Translations under genes and position numbers: made by a program
Assembly: GCA_027924585.1 (NCBI GenBank)
Contig: BSBM01000232.1
Span: forward strand, 32,387,001-32,451,000
Length of the DNA stretch: 64,000 nt
Origin: Larix kaempferi
Taxonomy: Eukaryota > Streptophyta > Pinopsida > Pinales > Pinaceae
Direction: 5' to 3'
The notes under the pieces: generated by a model
What the model was told of the DNA's origin: nothing
The model's input: the letters and a program-made list of their open reading frames with translations, nothing else
The model's database searches: none
Shown: positions 19,548-32,292 of the stretch, in pieces
How positions within the stretch are numbered: position 1 is the stretch's first letter
Layout: each line of letters begins with the position of its first letter

Positions 19548-21231
19548 CTGTATTTATTTACTTATAATAATAATAAATAATTAATAAAAATTTATTTATT
19601 TTTTAATTTCAATATTTACATTTTTAACAAAACAAAAAAACATTTTATTCATGCATAAGTATATAAATTTAATATTCTTAAACTTCAATACTTATATTTT
19701 TAACAAAATAAGAAATTTTTTTATTCATTTATAAATATATAAATTCAATATTCTTCCAATACTTACATTATTTAACATTTGGGCTAGGCATAAACAATAC
19801 ATTGTTACAAATTTCAAATGTTTCATATTTATTTTAGCTTTTAACTTTAAAAATTGTACACCAATTTCATTAAAGCATTTCCAAATGACGGGTATAAGCA
19901 GCATTGCTACTAATTTCACTTGTTATTTTTTTTTACAATAACTCACTTTACAATGATAAATATCAAAGCTCTAATAGGAAGAAAGACAAATACTTAATTA
20001 AAAGAACACCATTTTCTCTCAATTGTAAACCCAAAAGTTGCATTCTCCAATATTATTATTATTAATCATGATGATCTTCATTATATAATATAACATTAGT
20101 CTACATTCAAGGAACACATCTTATACCCTCTAAAAATGAGGTTTAAAGCTAGTTAGTGTTCAAAGAGTTGCAATTATTTTCAATATTAACAGTTATGTAC
20201 TTTTCCATTAAATACGATTGGAGAAGATGATAAAAGAGAGTTGGATCACGTTCCCAAGATATAGGACAAATGATGGAATAAACCATCAACAATGAAACTT
20301 GAAATACATATAAATATGAATATGCATATTCCAAACATAGGATTTAAAAAAATATATTGTTTGTTATTTTTAATTTATTATAGATCATATCAACTTTAAA
20401 GGATATACATATTTGATTAATCTTGCCATAAATTGTTTTCTGCCTTAATGACATATACGTGTCTAATTATCTAAAATATAAAATATAAGTGTCTAAGTAT
20501 AATATAATCATTAAATTGACCTTGTTATTGAAATGAGAGTAGATGAAATTACAACAAACAATAAATGTGATTAACATCAATGATAATTCGTACTCTAATT
20601 CGCTAATTCTGATCCAATTGTAACAATACAATAAATTAAATGATAAAACCCACACCGCAATTATGAACTAAATGGAAAGCTACAAATATCATCTCTAACT
20701 ATGGAGAATGGCATACAATCATTCCATACAATCACAAATTAGTTCATAGACATAAACCATATTTCACATCATATTGGTTGTTAACCAACTAGAATTGTTT
20801 ATACACTGTATCCAACAATCAACTTTCTATTTCCACTACCATAACATGAAAAATAAACAATAAAATAAACAAAATGATATCTTTGTACTCTAATTCGCTA
20901 ATTCTGATCCAATTGTAACAATACAATAAATTAAATGATAAAACACACACATCAATTATGAACTAAATGGAAAGATACAAATATCATCTCTAACTATGGA
21001 AAATGACATACAATCATTCCATACAATCACAAATTAGTTCATAGACATAAACCATATTTCGAATCATATTGGTTGTTAACCAACTGAAATTTTTTAAACA
21101 CTACATCCAGCAATCAACTTTCCATTTCCACCGCCATAACATGAAAAATAAACAATATAATTAGGCAATCAAAGATAAAAATAACAAAATGATATCTCAA
21201 TCTATAAATGATGAAATACAACATGTACATA
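19548..21231. other. AT-rich DNA, probably CACTA sequence 3' of the TNP2-like gene
   Basis: No coding region recognised. It contains a tandem duplication (next entry). The position between the LINE edge and the TNP2 C-terminus makes it likely transposon DNA. Confidence 0.4.
20590..21180. repeat. 295-bp tandem duplication
   Basis: The unit beginning GTACTCTAATTCGCTAATTC at 20590 recurs at 20885, and both units run through the ACCATAACATGAAAAATAAAC words near 20840 and 21135. Differences are few. There is no coding content. Confidence 0.9.
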
Positions 21232-22364
21232 TCACTCTCTGTTTCCATCACCCTCATTATCTTCCTTGTTTGGCATGATAACACTGTTGTTCTCAAAAAC
21301 ATGTTTAGATCTAGGGTCATGTCTTAATATGAACCACCAATCTCTATCCAACACATATGGGTAAAAGAACACTTGGTTGCAGTGTTTTGGGAAAACACAA
21401 GGCTCCTTACTTTCATCCCACATCTTTCTAGAATTGATACATATCAGCCCACTATCACGATATTCCTTTACATTATTCCTGTCGAATGTGTCCCACCACC
21501 TGCACCTAAAAATAACACATTGGAAAGATGAGAAGTCCACTTGAATGATCTCTTGTATCTTTCCGACATAACCCAACGTTCCTACTATCGGGTTTCAATC
21601 TCGGTGGCTAGCATGACTAGATTGATCGAGCTTGACTTCCACTCCACAGTCTTATGTTACACGTCCATCATCAGCATCCTCGTTGCAAAAATTATGTCCA
21701 TAACCCCACATAGATGGGAACGAATGCACCTGTAACAAAAGTTAACAGATGATGGTGTCATATGTCTAATAAACCAAGCATTAATATATTAAATATAGAT
21801 GTTATAATTCAAAGTTGCATTATAAAGGTAGAAATGTACATAAATATTTTATTACCGAGTTGTTGCACCCAATTCCAATGTTTAACGCATCCTCCTCTTT
21901 AGGAGGGTAATGACTGGATGCATCATATTTATCTTTGATTTGGTATGCAACCTAGTTGTTGGGACATATCATTGGCATATTTTCTTTTAAATGATCCGGA
22001 AAATGCATGCCCCTACCGTGCAACCGCTTGAATTATTTTATGTCAATGTCCCATTTCCTCCTCATCTCTTCATACAATGTAACCCACGGTTGTGTTGCCT
22101 CTGCGTTGTAAAGAATGAAAGCATTGATTGCATCAATTTTTGAATTCGCTATTGTATTCATGGAAACAAAACCACATTCACTACGTATAGGATTAGATAA
22201 AGATTTTGAATTTTGTTTTGAATAGTTACTATGTGGAAATTCAAAGATCAAAAGATAAGTGACTTACTCTTTAACATGCGCCTTTTTCCATTCATTTCTA
22301 GTACCTCCCCTTCTCTTTTTTCCTCATCACGTTCATCATCCCAAATCACTGCACCTAGTGTGTG
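21232..22364 (-). pseudogene. CACTA transposase (TNP2-like) gene, 3' half
   Basis: On the minus strand, from the gypsy edge: LGAVIWDDERDEE, then (22251-22033) SKIDAINAFILYNAEATQPW, RLHGRGMHFPDH, then DCGVEVKLDQSSHASHRD and IVGTLGYVGKIQEIIQVDFS followed by VIFRCRWWDT and QVFFYPYVLDRDWW. The last block is the C-terminal DUF4216-type domain of plant TNP2/TnpD proteins (Y.G.I.EI..LD....V.LF.C.W.D). Internal stops and a likely intron break it. It is continuous with the half at 35530-36689 if the gypsy insert is removed. Confidence 0.8.
22360..22364. repeat. Target duplication GTGTG, left
   Basis: GTGTG precedes the left LTR; the same five bases follow the right LTR at 35530-35534. Removing one copy and the element restores the TNP2-like reading frame (…KQIKHT|LGAVIWDD…). 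Confidence 0.85.
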
Positions 22365-23197
22365 TGTTAGCACGGGGCTAAGTTGCGGAAGTTTTGGTAC
22401 AAACAACGACCAATGGGACAATGATAAGGGTAAAGGACCAGTCGCGGAGCGCAACAAAGCGGATAAAGTGGAAGTAAAGAGGACAAAGAAGATAACGCAG
22501 AGTCATTAGTTAATTAGTTAGTTAATTTAATGGGTCACTTTGCGAAGTGGACCAAATTTGTAATGGCCAAGTGTGCCTATAAATAAGAGTAGCATTGTAA
22601 CCCTTCGGGCATCTGATCTTATCGGATGGTATCAGATCTTGTCTTTTTCTTTGAGCAATTGGTTTTGCGGATTTGTATCCCTGTTGTTTCCGCAATGTGT
22701 AATACATACTGATGTATAATGCAAAGGGATGTTTTGACTATGATTTTGTCTCGTATGTGCTTTTTTGCAATATGATGTACTATGTCGCAGTATGATTGAA
22801 TATCTGTTATCACAGTAAGGTTAATTGTGTTTTATGAATGAACCGAAAATGTCGAAGTTATTATATGTATCTTTGATTAGTTAGATATGTTTCTATAATA
22901 TGTTACTGCGTAGATATGCTTAGTATATCTATTATGCGATAATGGTGTCCTGATGCGAGTGATGATTATGTCGATCTCTGAGTTTCACTATGATTGAATG
23001 GTAATGATGCATGTCCTCTTATAACTGCGGAAATTTGGTTCCTGCAGCCCCCTTAGATATATCGGGTGAGACCTCACTCGCTCTGCGAGTGTTACTGGAA
23101 AGGTTAAACCCTTTTCGGGCCGATATCTATGGGATTTTGTGTCGAGGTTTGTTGGCACTGTACAAGGTGAACCCCTGTCAATAGAACAATGTCAAGA
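22365..23197 (+). repeat. Gypsy 5' LTR (833 bp)
   Basis: Starts TGTTAGCACGGGGC and ends AATGTCAAGA (expected TGTCAACA; one change). The right LTR has the same length. A TATA-like element CCTATAAATAAGAG lies at 22576-22589. The sequence right after, AAAGTTCCATTGTCGGGACC, does not contain a primer-binding site that I can assign. Confidence 0.9.
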
Positions 23198-25069
23198 AAA
23201 GTTCCATTGTCGGGACCATAGTGCGAGAAGGAGAGGACATGTTGTGGAATCTGACAAAATTGGAGATCACGAAATGGTTCCACAAAAAGACGCGATAATT
23301 TGCTGAGGAAGAAAATGAGAACCCTGGATGGTTGGAAGACCAGTGGTTGCAGAAGAACATCTACTCTGATATCCACAAGGTATTTTTTTGTGAGTTTCCT
23401 ATACTGTTGTATGAGTGGTTGGATCAACTAACTTATTAGAAGAAGGATTTCCAAGGAGGCGAGCCTGAACATTGGACCCCGGAACTGATCCAGCAATTGA
23501 GTTGGGTTAACATTAAAGCTTCAAGAGCTTTTGACGTCTGGGTAGATATAATTTTGGAAGGGTACATTATTGAGTTTGTTGTCGACACAGTTAGATCATA
23601 CAGTGACGTAGAAAGTAATTTATTTAAGGGACCTAGGGGAAGGTATCTATTGTCACTACAGTTGTGGATCAAAATGCTCATTTGTGAAAAAGGAATATTG
23701 AAGATGAACTCTGACAAGTAAAGATCTAGCGTGCGGAGGTTGTGGGTACTGCGCAGATGCGGGGTAGATGGAAATGAGATACAATGAAATTGTGAGGGAA
23801 GCTATGGAATATTATGGTCACTTGAGAAGTGGGGTGAGGTTTCGGCTAGAGAAGAAGAGGAGGACTAAGATAGAGAGAGAGAGAGAGAGAGTCCTAGTGC
23901 GACTGGAACGGAGGACTGTGAAACAGGACCACAAGGGACCAAGCAACTCTACAATGATGAAGAGGATGACCAGGATACCCCTAAACCCTAAGAAGGAAAA
24001 ACCCAAGGCTACAACGTACCCACAATGTCGTGCACTTTGCTAAAATTTGGAGGAAGAAACACAAGATCTTCGTAGGGTTGTCCTGTGTCTAGGAATAGGA
24101 GTAATAGTAGTGGATCTGCAAACACCAGTAGAAAACCAAGGATGGTAGGCGATAATGTAAAGTTGCCTCTCTTTCAGGATAATGGCACAGAGGATCCCGA
24201 GTAATATTGGTTCTTGTGTGAAGAGGTGTGGAAAGTAAAACAAGTGCAGGTTGAAGACATCAAGAAGGGACAGTTGGCAATGACCTTTAGAGGTTGTGCA
24301 TTGGATTGGTACATGAATTTTATACAAGGACCTATAGGGCTTCCGCAGAAGACTCTGGCAGAATTCAGAATTGGGCTAATCGACGCGTTTAAGAGCCTAA
24401 ATCGGAATCATATTTCATTACGAAAATAAAGGAGATAAAGAAATTCCCTAATGAGCCGGTGTGGGATTTTGATCAGAGGTTCAAAACTATGATGGCTAAA
24501 GTTAGTTTTGGGATGAGAGATGTGCAGCACAAGGAATAGTTTATTGCAGTGTTGGTACCCCACATTCAAATGTCGTTGATGCAGCAAAAGATCGTATCTC
24601 AGGCAGAGGCTTTGGAACTTGCGATGAAGCTCGAAGCTTCGTCGATTGGTGAAACAAGGATTAGCATGAGCTAGATCCAGTTGCAGCTAGTGATCCTGAC
24701 TATATAGCTACAAGATATTAAGAAGGGGAAGGAAGTTTGTGAAGAGGTATGGTGCATTCGATGCAAGTCTGAAGGACATCGTAGAGACTAGTGACCCTAA
24801 TTCCATGAATATTTACAGTCTGGTGCACCCAATCCACTCAGTCAAGGAGGGATTCCCTGGTGCCGATTTTTTCAAACAAGAGGACATCGCTCAGAGGAAT
24901 GTGTGTATTTATAGAAGGTTGTGTCGAAGCCAGCTAATATTTTTTGTAACTTTTGTCGATTTGTCGGTCATGACGAGAAATATTGTACAGCATATGATTT
25001 GATCCAAGAAAGAACTGTTGATACTTACTTCATGAAGGGAGACAAGCAACAACAGGACGAGAGACCATA
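23198..25069 (+). pseudogene. Gypsy gag region
   Basis: Frames on the plus strand give WFHKKTR..., then a helical N-terminal part (23497-23721), a (GA)n stretch near 23875-23891, and the capsid-like block VKQVQVEDIKKGQLAMTFRG and ALDWYMNFIQGPIGLPQKTL (24214-24429), continuing VWDFDQRFKTMMAKVSFGM. Then come CCHC-like knuckles: WCIRCKSEGHRRD, WCRFFQTRGHRSEEC and FCNFCRFVGHDEKYC; only the last is complete. At 25085 a fourth, CIYCSVVDHIVE, lies within the duplicated segment. Stops throughout. Product would assemble the particle and bind element RNA. Confidence 0.75.
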
Positions 25070-25679
25070 GTCTGAATCCAACACCTCAGTGTATTTATTG
25101 CAGCGTAGTTGACCACATAGTCGAATAATTTACACAGCTAATCCCAAAGTTGTAGGCTAAGAACGCGCCACAACTGTAACCAAACCCGAACCTAAACCAG
25201 AACTAGAATCCTAATCCAAATGTGCAGAAGATCTTAGTTGAGATAAGAAGTCGACTCGTAAATGTCACAGTAGTAACCAGAGGAGTAGATGTGACAGCAG
25301 AAGATAGGCCGTTACAAGATGTCCGACCTACGTCCCATAAACATGTACGATTTAATGTTGAAGAAGACAAAGACAACTTTTTGGGAAGCACGAGATGCAC
25401 TAATAAAGAATAATTCTCAATCGCCACCTGTATTCCACAAAGAACTTGTCTATGGGATGCCGCCAATTTATGATACGACAAATTCACAGAGGTCGCTGGG
25501 AAAGGTCAGCACTTTGAAAAGTTTCCTAGAGCGTTGTTTAACATTAGCAAAGGATCAGGAAGCATTACCAGAGATAGCTCTCTTTTTGTATCGACCAGAA
25601 GAGGGGAGACAGGATCGCACAGTCAACTATTTGTATAGGAAGAAAACATGAATGGAAATGAGGATGAATGCCTAGATCG

Positions 25680-26090
25680 ACGCATATGATGTAGATTCCA
25701 TCATTTAAGACCTAGGATCCGATGTGAATATCCTAACCAAGCAAACATGGGAAACGATGGGGAAGCCACAGTTGGTATGGTCCCCCATGCAACTTCGTTT
25801 AGCAAATTAGAGCAAGGTTACACCAATTGGTCGATTGCCTCATCTACATGTCGAAGTAGAAGGACTGGAGACATACGCAGATTTCAATGTCATAGAGATA
25901 ATTGAAAACACAAGCCCATATCCTATGTTGTTGGGGATAGACTGGGCAATGGAAAATCAGGCAATTATCAATTTCAAGAAAAGGATGATGTCTTTTGAGA
26001 ACCGCGACATGAGGGTCATTGCACCACTTGATCCACTTGAAGGGCAGAGATATGTCGAACCAATGAGAGATGAGTTTATAGGAGGATCGG
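25680..26090 (+). pseudogene. Gypsy aspartic protease, copy 1
   Basis: The plus frame reads YDVDSII, a stop, DLGSDVNILTKQTWETMGKP and, after a stop, VEVEGLETYADFNVIEIIEN and MLLGIDWAMENQAIINF. This matches the retropepsin fold of gypsy elements: the D(S/L)GS...N.L active-site block and the later LLG.DW. The active-site triplet is DLG rather than DSG/DTG. Stops make it inactive. It would process Gag-Pol. Confidence 0.7.
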
Positions 26091-26662
26091 ACAACATCTT
26101 TAATGTTTCAGAAGATTACATCAATCCCACCGCCGATGGAGAATTGGGGTGGCGAAGTATCATTTCAGCGTTATCAAAATCCGACGAGGCTCTAGAGAAT
26201 TAGAAAAATTGGTTGCATGAGGTATCATTCAAGAAGTGCGTACGAATCACTCAGTCGTTGAGATGGGTAGAGATAGAAGTATGTGATCTACCGACATATG
26301 AAGGATTACCTAACATAGAAATATTCATCAATGAGTTTGAAGACAAAGTATCATAACCATAGTGCCTGCTAGCATTAGAATGAGCATTGAAGGCTACTCC
26401 AGCAAGGTGGTGGGCTGTGAACAAGTCATCGATAACAAAATAGCAACTATGTTGACGATTGATGGAAGTAAGATTTGGGGAGAACAAATGCTACAAAGGA
26501 AAGAAATATGATGGAAGAAGTGATCCAAGGGATCATCTAGGAGAATGTCAAATTACATGGAGGATGAGGCCAAAGCAAGAATGGGTTCATGCATTCATCC
26601 ATATGTTAGATGAAGTGCGATGAAGCTAGTACATCTCAGCATAATTGTGATGAGGAACAACT

Positions 26663-27784
26663 ATGTGGGAGGATTTGACCACTAGTTTTAGTCACACATT
26701 CAGTTTTGTTGATGGGAATCCTTTCATCTACAGCACACTGCAGGAAATACTCAAAAATATATTCAAGATAGTTCTGACTGAACGACCAATGGGACCAAAA
26801 TGGAACATGACATCAAAGATGATCTTGGAGTGTTACAATGTGTCAGGAGGACCCGATGACGACGAAGTTCCTAGAGCTGTCTATGTCCCAGAGTCAGAAG
26901 GAAGTCGTGACGTTGAAGCACCAGATATGCCATTCGAAAAATTCAAGCAACCATTGAAAATTAAGAAGGTAAATATTAGGTCAGTGGAAAATCCAAAGTT
27001 TGCTAATATTGGAGACTATTGGGATGACACAAAAATTGGAAAGGTTGTTGAATTACTGCATGAATTTAAATATTTGTTCTCGAAGAAGTTTTCTGAGATG
27101 AAGGGAATTTACAGAGACCTGGGAAAAATGAATATCCCTCTTAAACTTGATGCCAAGCCAGTGAAGCAACGACCGTATAAATTGAATCCCAGATACAAAG
27201 AGAGGGTGAAGGATGAGATAGAACGGATGTTGGATGCAGGGATCATTGAGCCTGTCGAAGAGTCGGAATGGATCTGTCATATGGTCATCCAAGATAAAAA
27301 AATAAAAAATAAAAAAAAGAGCGATGAAATTAGGATTTGCGTTGATTTAAGGAAGTTGAACGATGCATGCCTTCATGATCCATTCCCCACACCCTTTACC
27401 GATGAAGTACTTGAATTTGTTGGAGGATAGGAAGTATATTCATTCATAGATGGGTTCTCAAGATATCATCAGATCAAGATTGCAAAAGAAGATCGACACA
27501 AAACCACCTTCGTAATAGAGTGGGGTTGCTTTCAGTGCATAGTAAAGCCATTTGGTCTCAAGAATGCCCCTGCAATTTTCTCAAGATTAGTCGTCGCTGT
27601 GTTCAAATATTTCATTCACAATTTTTTGGCGGTATATATGGATGATTGGACCATGTATGGATTGGTTAAAGACCATGTTGCAAGCCTCAAGATGATGCTT
27701 GAAAGATGTCGACAGTATCATATCTCTTTGAATTTAAAGAAGTGTATCTTTTGCGCACCATTTGGTATCCTATTGGGACATATT
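26663..27784 (+). pseudogene. Gypsy reverse transcriptase, copy 1, C-terminally cut
   Basis: A 255-codon frame (26663-27430) with VKQRPYKLNPRYKERVKDEI, ERMLDAGIIEPVEESEW, IRICVDLRKLNDACLHDPFP and PFTDEVLE (RT blocks 1-3, with the first catalytic Asp region FIDGFSRYHQIKIAKEDRHK after a stop). From 27599 it continues FLAVYMDDWTMYG; YMDD at 27635-27646 is intact. The frame then meets the duplication joint at 27784, so thumb, connection and RNase H are missing from this copy. Confidence 0.9.
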
Positions 27785-27803
27785 AGACATTATCAAATGG
27801 ATT

Positions 27804-30502
27804 GTCTGAATCCAACACCTCAGTGTACTTATTGCAGTGTAGTTGACCACATAGTCGAAGAATTTACATAGTTAATCGCAAAGTTGTAGGCTAAGAACGC
27901 ACCACAACTGCAACCGAACCCGAACCTAAACCAGAACTAGAATCCTAATCCAAATGTGCAGAAGATCTCAGTTGAGATAAGAAGTCGACTCGTAAATGTC
28001 GCAGTAGTAAACAGAGGAGGAGATGTGATAGCAGAAGATAGGCGGTTACAAGATGTCCGACCTACGTCCCATAAACATGTACAATTTAATGTTGAAGAAG
28101 ACAAAGACAACTTTTTGGGAAGCACGAGATGCACTAATAAAGAATAATGCTCAATCGCCACATGTATTCCACAAAGAACCTGTCTATGGGATGCCGCCAA
28201 TTTATGATACGACAAATTCACAGAGGTCATTGGGAAAGGTCAGTACTTTGAAAAGTTTCCTAGAGCGTTGTTTAACATTAGCAAAGGAACAGGAAGCATT
28301 AGCAGAGATAGCTCTCTTTTTGTATCGACCAGAAGAGGGGAGACAGGATCGCGCAGTCAATTGTTTGCACAGGAAGAAAACATGAATGGAAATGAGGATG
28401 AATGCCTAGATCAATGCATATGATGTAGATTCCATCATTTTAGACCTAGGATTAGATGTGAATATCCTAACCAAGAAAACATGGGAAACGATGGGGAAGC
28501 CACATTTGGTATGGTCCCCCATGCAACTTCGTTACACCAATTGGTCGATTGCCTCATCTACCGATCGAAGTAGAAGGTCTAAAGACATACACATATTTCA
28601 ACGTCATAGAGATAATCGAAAACACAAGCCCATATCATGCGTTGTTGGGGATAGACTGGGAAATGGAAAATCATGCAGTTATCAATTTCAAGAAAAGGAT
28701 GATGTCTTTTGAGAACTGCGACATGAGGGTCATTGTACCACTTGATCCACTTGAAGGGAAGAGATATGTCGAACCAATGAGAGATGAGTTTGTATGAGGA
28801 TGGAACAACATCTTTAATGTTTTAGAAGATTACATCAATCCCATCGCCGATGGATAATTGGGGTGGCGAAGTATCATTTCGGCGTTATCAAAATCCGACG
28901 AGGCTCTAGAGAATTAGAAAAATCGGTTGCATGAGGTATCATTCAAGAAGTGCGCACAAATCACTCAGTCATTGAGATGGGTAGCGATAGAAGTATGTGA
29001 TCTACCAACATATGAAGGATTACCTAATCTGGAAATATTCATCAATGAGTTTGAAGACAAAGTATCATAACCATAGTGCCTACTAGCATTAGAATAAGCA
29101 TTGAAGGCTACACTAGCAAGGTGGTGGGCCGCGAACAAGTCATCGATAACAAAATAGCAGCTATGTCGACGATTGATGGAAGTAAGATTTGGGGAGAACA
29201 AATGCTACAAAGGAAAGAAATATGATGGAAGAAGTGATCCAAGGGATCATCTGGGAGAATGTCAAATTACATGGAGGATGAGGCCAAAGCAAGAATGGGT
29301 TCATGCATTCATCCATACGTTAGATGAAGTGCCACGGAGCTGGTACATCTCAGCATAATTGTGACGAGGAACAACTACGTGGGAGGATTTGACCACTAGT
29401 TTCAGTCACACATTCAGTTTTGTTGATGAGAATCCTTTCATCTACAGCACGCTGTAGGAAATACTCAAAAATATATTCAAGACAGTTCCGACTGAACGAC
29501 CAATGGGACCACAATGGAATGTGACATCAAAGATGATGTTGGAGTGTTACAATGTGTCAGGAGGACCCAATGATGATGAAGATCCTAGAGCTGTCTATGT
29601 CCCAGAGTCTGAAGGAAGTCGCGATATTGAAGCACCAGATATGCCATTCAAAAAATTCAAGCAACCATTGAAAATTAAGAAGGTAAATATTAGGTCAGTG
29701 GAAAATCCAAAGTTTGCTAGTATTGGAGACTATTGGGATGACACAAAAATTGGAAAGGCCGTTGAATTACTGCATGAATTTCAATATTTGTTCCCGAAGA
29801 AGTTTTCTGAGATGAAGAGAATTTACAGAGACCTGGGGAAAATGAATATCCCTCTTAAACTTGATGCCAAGCCAGTGAAGCAACGACCGTATAAATTGAA
29901 TCCTAGATACAAAGAGTGGGTGAAGGATGAGATAGAATGGATGTTGGACGCAGGGATCATTGAGCCTGTCGAAGAGTCAGAATGGATCTATCCTATGGTC
30001 ATCCAAGATAAAAAAAAATTAAAAAATTAAAAAAAAGAGCGACGAAATTAGGATTTGCATTGATTTAAGGAAGTTGAACGATGCATGCCTTCATGATCCA
30101 TTCCCCACACCCTTTACCGATGAAGTACTTGAAGGTGTTGGAGGATAGGAAGTATATTCATTCACAAATGGGTTCTCAGGATATCATTAGATCAAGATTG
30201 CAAAAGAAGATCGACACAAAACCACCTTCATAATAGAGTGGGGTTGCTTTCAGTACATAGTAAAGCCATTTGGTCTCAAGAATGCCCCTGCAATTTTCTC
30301 AAGATTAGTCGTTGTTGTGTTCAGATATTTTGTTCACAATTTTTTGGTGGTATATATGGATGACTGGACCGTGTATGGATTGGTTAAAGACCATGTTGCA
30401 AGCCTCAAGATGATGCTTGAAAGATGTGGACAGTATCATATCTCTTTGAATTTAAAGAAGTGTATCTTTTGCGCACCATTTGGTATCCTATTGGGACATA
30501 TT
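27804..30502 (+). repeat. Internal 2.7-kb tandem duplication, copy 2
   Basis: Second copy of 25070-27784. It starts in the zinc-knuckle region (PQCTYCSVVDHIVEEF) and ends in RT, where it runs on into normal downstream pol (VSKEGMLVDPAKI). Copy 2 lacks about 17 bp present near 25800 in copy 1. Confidence 0.95.
28425..28797 (+). pseudogene. Gypsy aspartic protease, copy 2
   Basis: As copy 1: DVDSIILDLGLDVNILTKKT, then LPIEVEGLKTYTYFNVIEII and LLGIDWEMENHAVINF. The active-site block reads DLGLD. A small deletion after MQLR shifts the frame between the two parts. Inactive. Confidence 0.7.
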
Positions 30503-30661
30503 GTCTCCAAGGAAGGTATGTTGGTTGACCCAGCCAAGATTGCGATCATTGTCGACTTACCAGCATCAACAATAGTAAAGCAACTGAGGGCCACGTTGGG
30601 ACATACAGGATACTATAGAAATTTCATAAGGGGGTATGCAGCGATTACTGTGCCCATGTAG
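29503..30661 (+). pseudogene. Gypsy reverse transcriptase, copy 2
   Basis: Frame 29503-30030 repeats the RT N-terminal blocks (VKQRPYKLNPRYKEWVKDEI). A poly(A) run near 30010-30034 shifts the frame, then IRICIDLRKLNDACLHDPFP and, after stops, FLVVYMDDWTVYG (YMDD 30353-30364). This copy continues through LLGHIVSKEGMLVDPAKIAI and LRATLGHTGYYRNFIRGYA, the RT thumb of gypsy elements. Catalytic aspartates are kept but at least three stops interrupt it. Confidence 0.9.
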
Positions 30662-31190
30662 AAGCTATTGAAGAAAGATGAGAAGTTTGAATGGAACGAC
30701 GAGTGTTAGAAGAGCCTCGACATATTGAAGTAAAATATGGTTGCAGCACCAATATCAGCCTTCCTTGACTGGAATAAAGAATTCCATGTCCACATAAATG
30801 CTTCGTGAGTTGCGTTGGGAGTGATATTTGCCCAACCTGGAGAAGGGTCGATCGACCATCTAATCTCATTTGCTAGCCAAAATTTGTCAATCGTGGAGAA
30901 GAATTATACAACGAAAGAAAGAGAATGCCTGGCAATGGTATATGCGTTGCAAAAATTCCAATTCTATCTACTTGGAGGACACTTCAATATGTTTACTGAC
31001 CACTCAGAACTGAAGTACTTGGTCAACAAGCCTATGTTGGGGCGGAATATCTGTCGATGGTTGTTGATGTTTCAGTAATTTGACTTTGAAATAATCGTGA
31101 AGCCTGGACGGTTGAACGCAGGACTTGATCATTTGTCGAGGATTGAATCAGGTGAAGAACCAAGTAGCATCGACAAAGTTCTGCCCGGTG
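30662..31190 (+). pseudogene. Gypsy RNase H domain
   Basis: After a stop: KLLKKDEKFEWNDEC, APISAFLDWNKEFHVHINAS (first RNase H Asp region, normally D.S; N here), VALGVIFAQPGEGSIDHLIS, then SIVEKNYTTKERECLAMVYA (catalytic Glu) and LLGGHFNMFTDHSELKYLVN (FTDH, catalytic Asp), ending NAGLDHLSRIE. Typical gypsy RNase H order. The first catalytic Asp appears replaced by Asn (HINAS). It would remove RNA from the hybrid during replication. Confidence 0.85.
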
Positions 31191-31239
31191 TGTAGTTATT
31201 TAGGATTGGAATGGTCGATGACCATTATGAACAGATTGT

Positions 31240-32163
31240 TCAGTTTTGGCTATGGGAAGAGAACCTGAAGAGTTCACCACTAATCAGAAGAAGCCATTAC
31301 TCGTTAGAGTCACTGACTTCCAACTGATCACAGGAAAATTATACAAGATGGGACTAGATGAAATTCTTTGTCGATGTGTCCTTCCGCATGAGCAACAAAG
31401 AGTGTTGGATGAAGCTCACAGTGGAATCACAGGAGGGAATTATGGAGAGCACACAACCGCCAAGAATATACTTAAAGATAGCTTATGGTGTCCAACAGTG
31501 CATGGTGGCGCAACATATTACACTAAGAGCTACGACGTATGTCAAAGAACGGGGAAACCATCACGACATGATGAGATACCATTGTTGCCTCAATTGACAT
31601 TACAAGCCTTTGAAAAATGGACAGTAGACTTCATGGGACCCATTAACCCCACCAGGAAAGAGGACAGGTGCGAGATACATCATTACTGCAACAAACCACC
31701 TAACAAGATGGGATGAAGAAGCACTAGTGAAATATTGCACAGTTACGATAGCAACAATATTTATTTTTGACGATATAGTCACCAGGTTTGGGTTTGCAAA
31801 AAAATTGATGAGCAACCAAGGCACACATTTCGCCAATTAGACCATCGGATCAATGACTAAGGAATTTCAGATTCAGCATAGAAGAAGTACCCCATATCAA
31901 CCACAGGTGTATGGTTCAGTTGAAGCACTGAACAAAATATTGGAAAAGTGCTCACTAAGGTGTGTAATACAAACCGCAACAATTGGGACTTGAAGATTCC
32001 TGCGGTATTATGGGCCTATATAACAACGTGCAAAAGATTGATAAGCCAGACCCCTTTCAAGATGGTATATGGAAAAGAAGCAGTAATTCCTATGGAGTAC
32101 ATTGTCCCCAATCTGTGCATAGCAGCAGTGGAAGGAATGAGCGACGATGGGGATATTGAGTAA
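31240..32163 (+). pseudogene. Gypsy integrase
   Basis: 31246-31716: the zinc-binding part (LPHEQQRVLDEAHSGITGG … YDVCQRTGKP; H..H..C pattern with the first Cys lost) and WTVDFMGPIN (first catalytic Asp). After a frameshift: MSNQGTHFAN, where the second catalytic Asp (usually DQG) is Asn (31815-31817), then [18 protein letters not shown] (catalytic Glu). 31948-32163: [12 protein letters not shown]...TPFKMVYGKEAVIP, the end of the core. Because of the Asp-to-Asn change and frameshifts it cannot work. Confidence 0.9.
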
Positions 32164-32292
32164 AGACTGGCACAGTTACTACAACTTGAAGAAGATCGCT
32201 TCATTGCAGTATTTCATCAGCAAGTAGAAAAAGATCGACAAAAGGCATGGCATGACCACCATGTAAAGGAAAATCACTTTCAGCGCGGAGAC

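Larger units (their letters stand above)
25070..27784 (+). repeat. Internal 2.7-kb tandem duplication, copy 1
   Basis: Matches 27804-30502 (TCTGAATCCAACACCTCAGT at 25071 and 27805) to GGGACATATT at 27784 and 30502, with small indels and a few percent substitutions. Contains gag end, protease and RT up to just past the YMDD. The copies are separated by 19 bp (27785-27803) that match neither. Confidence 0.95.
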
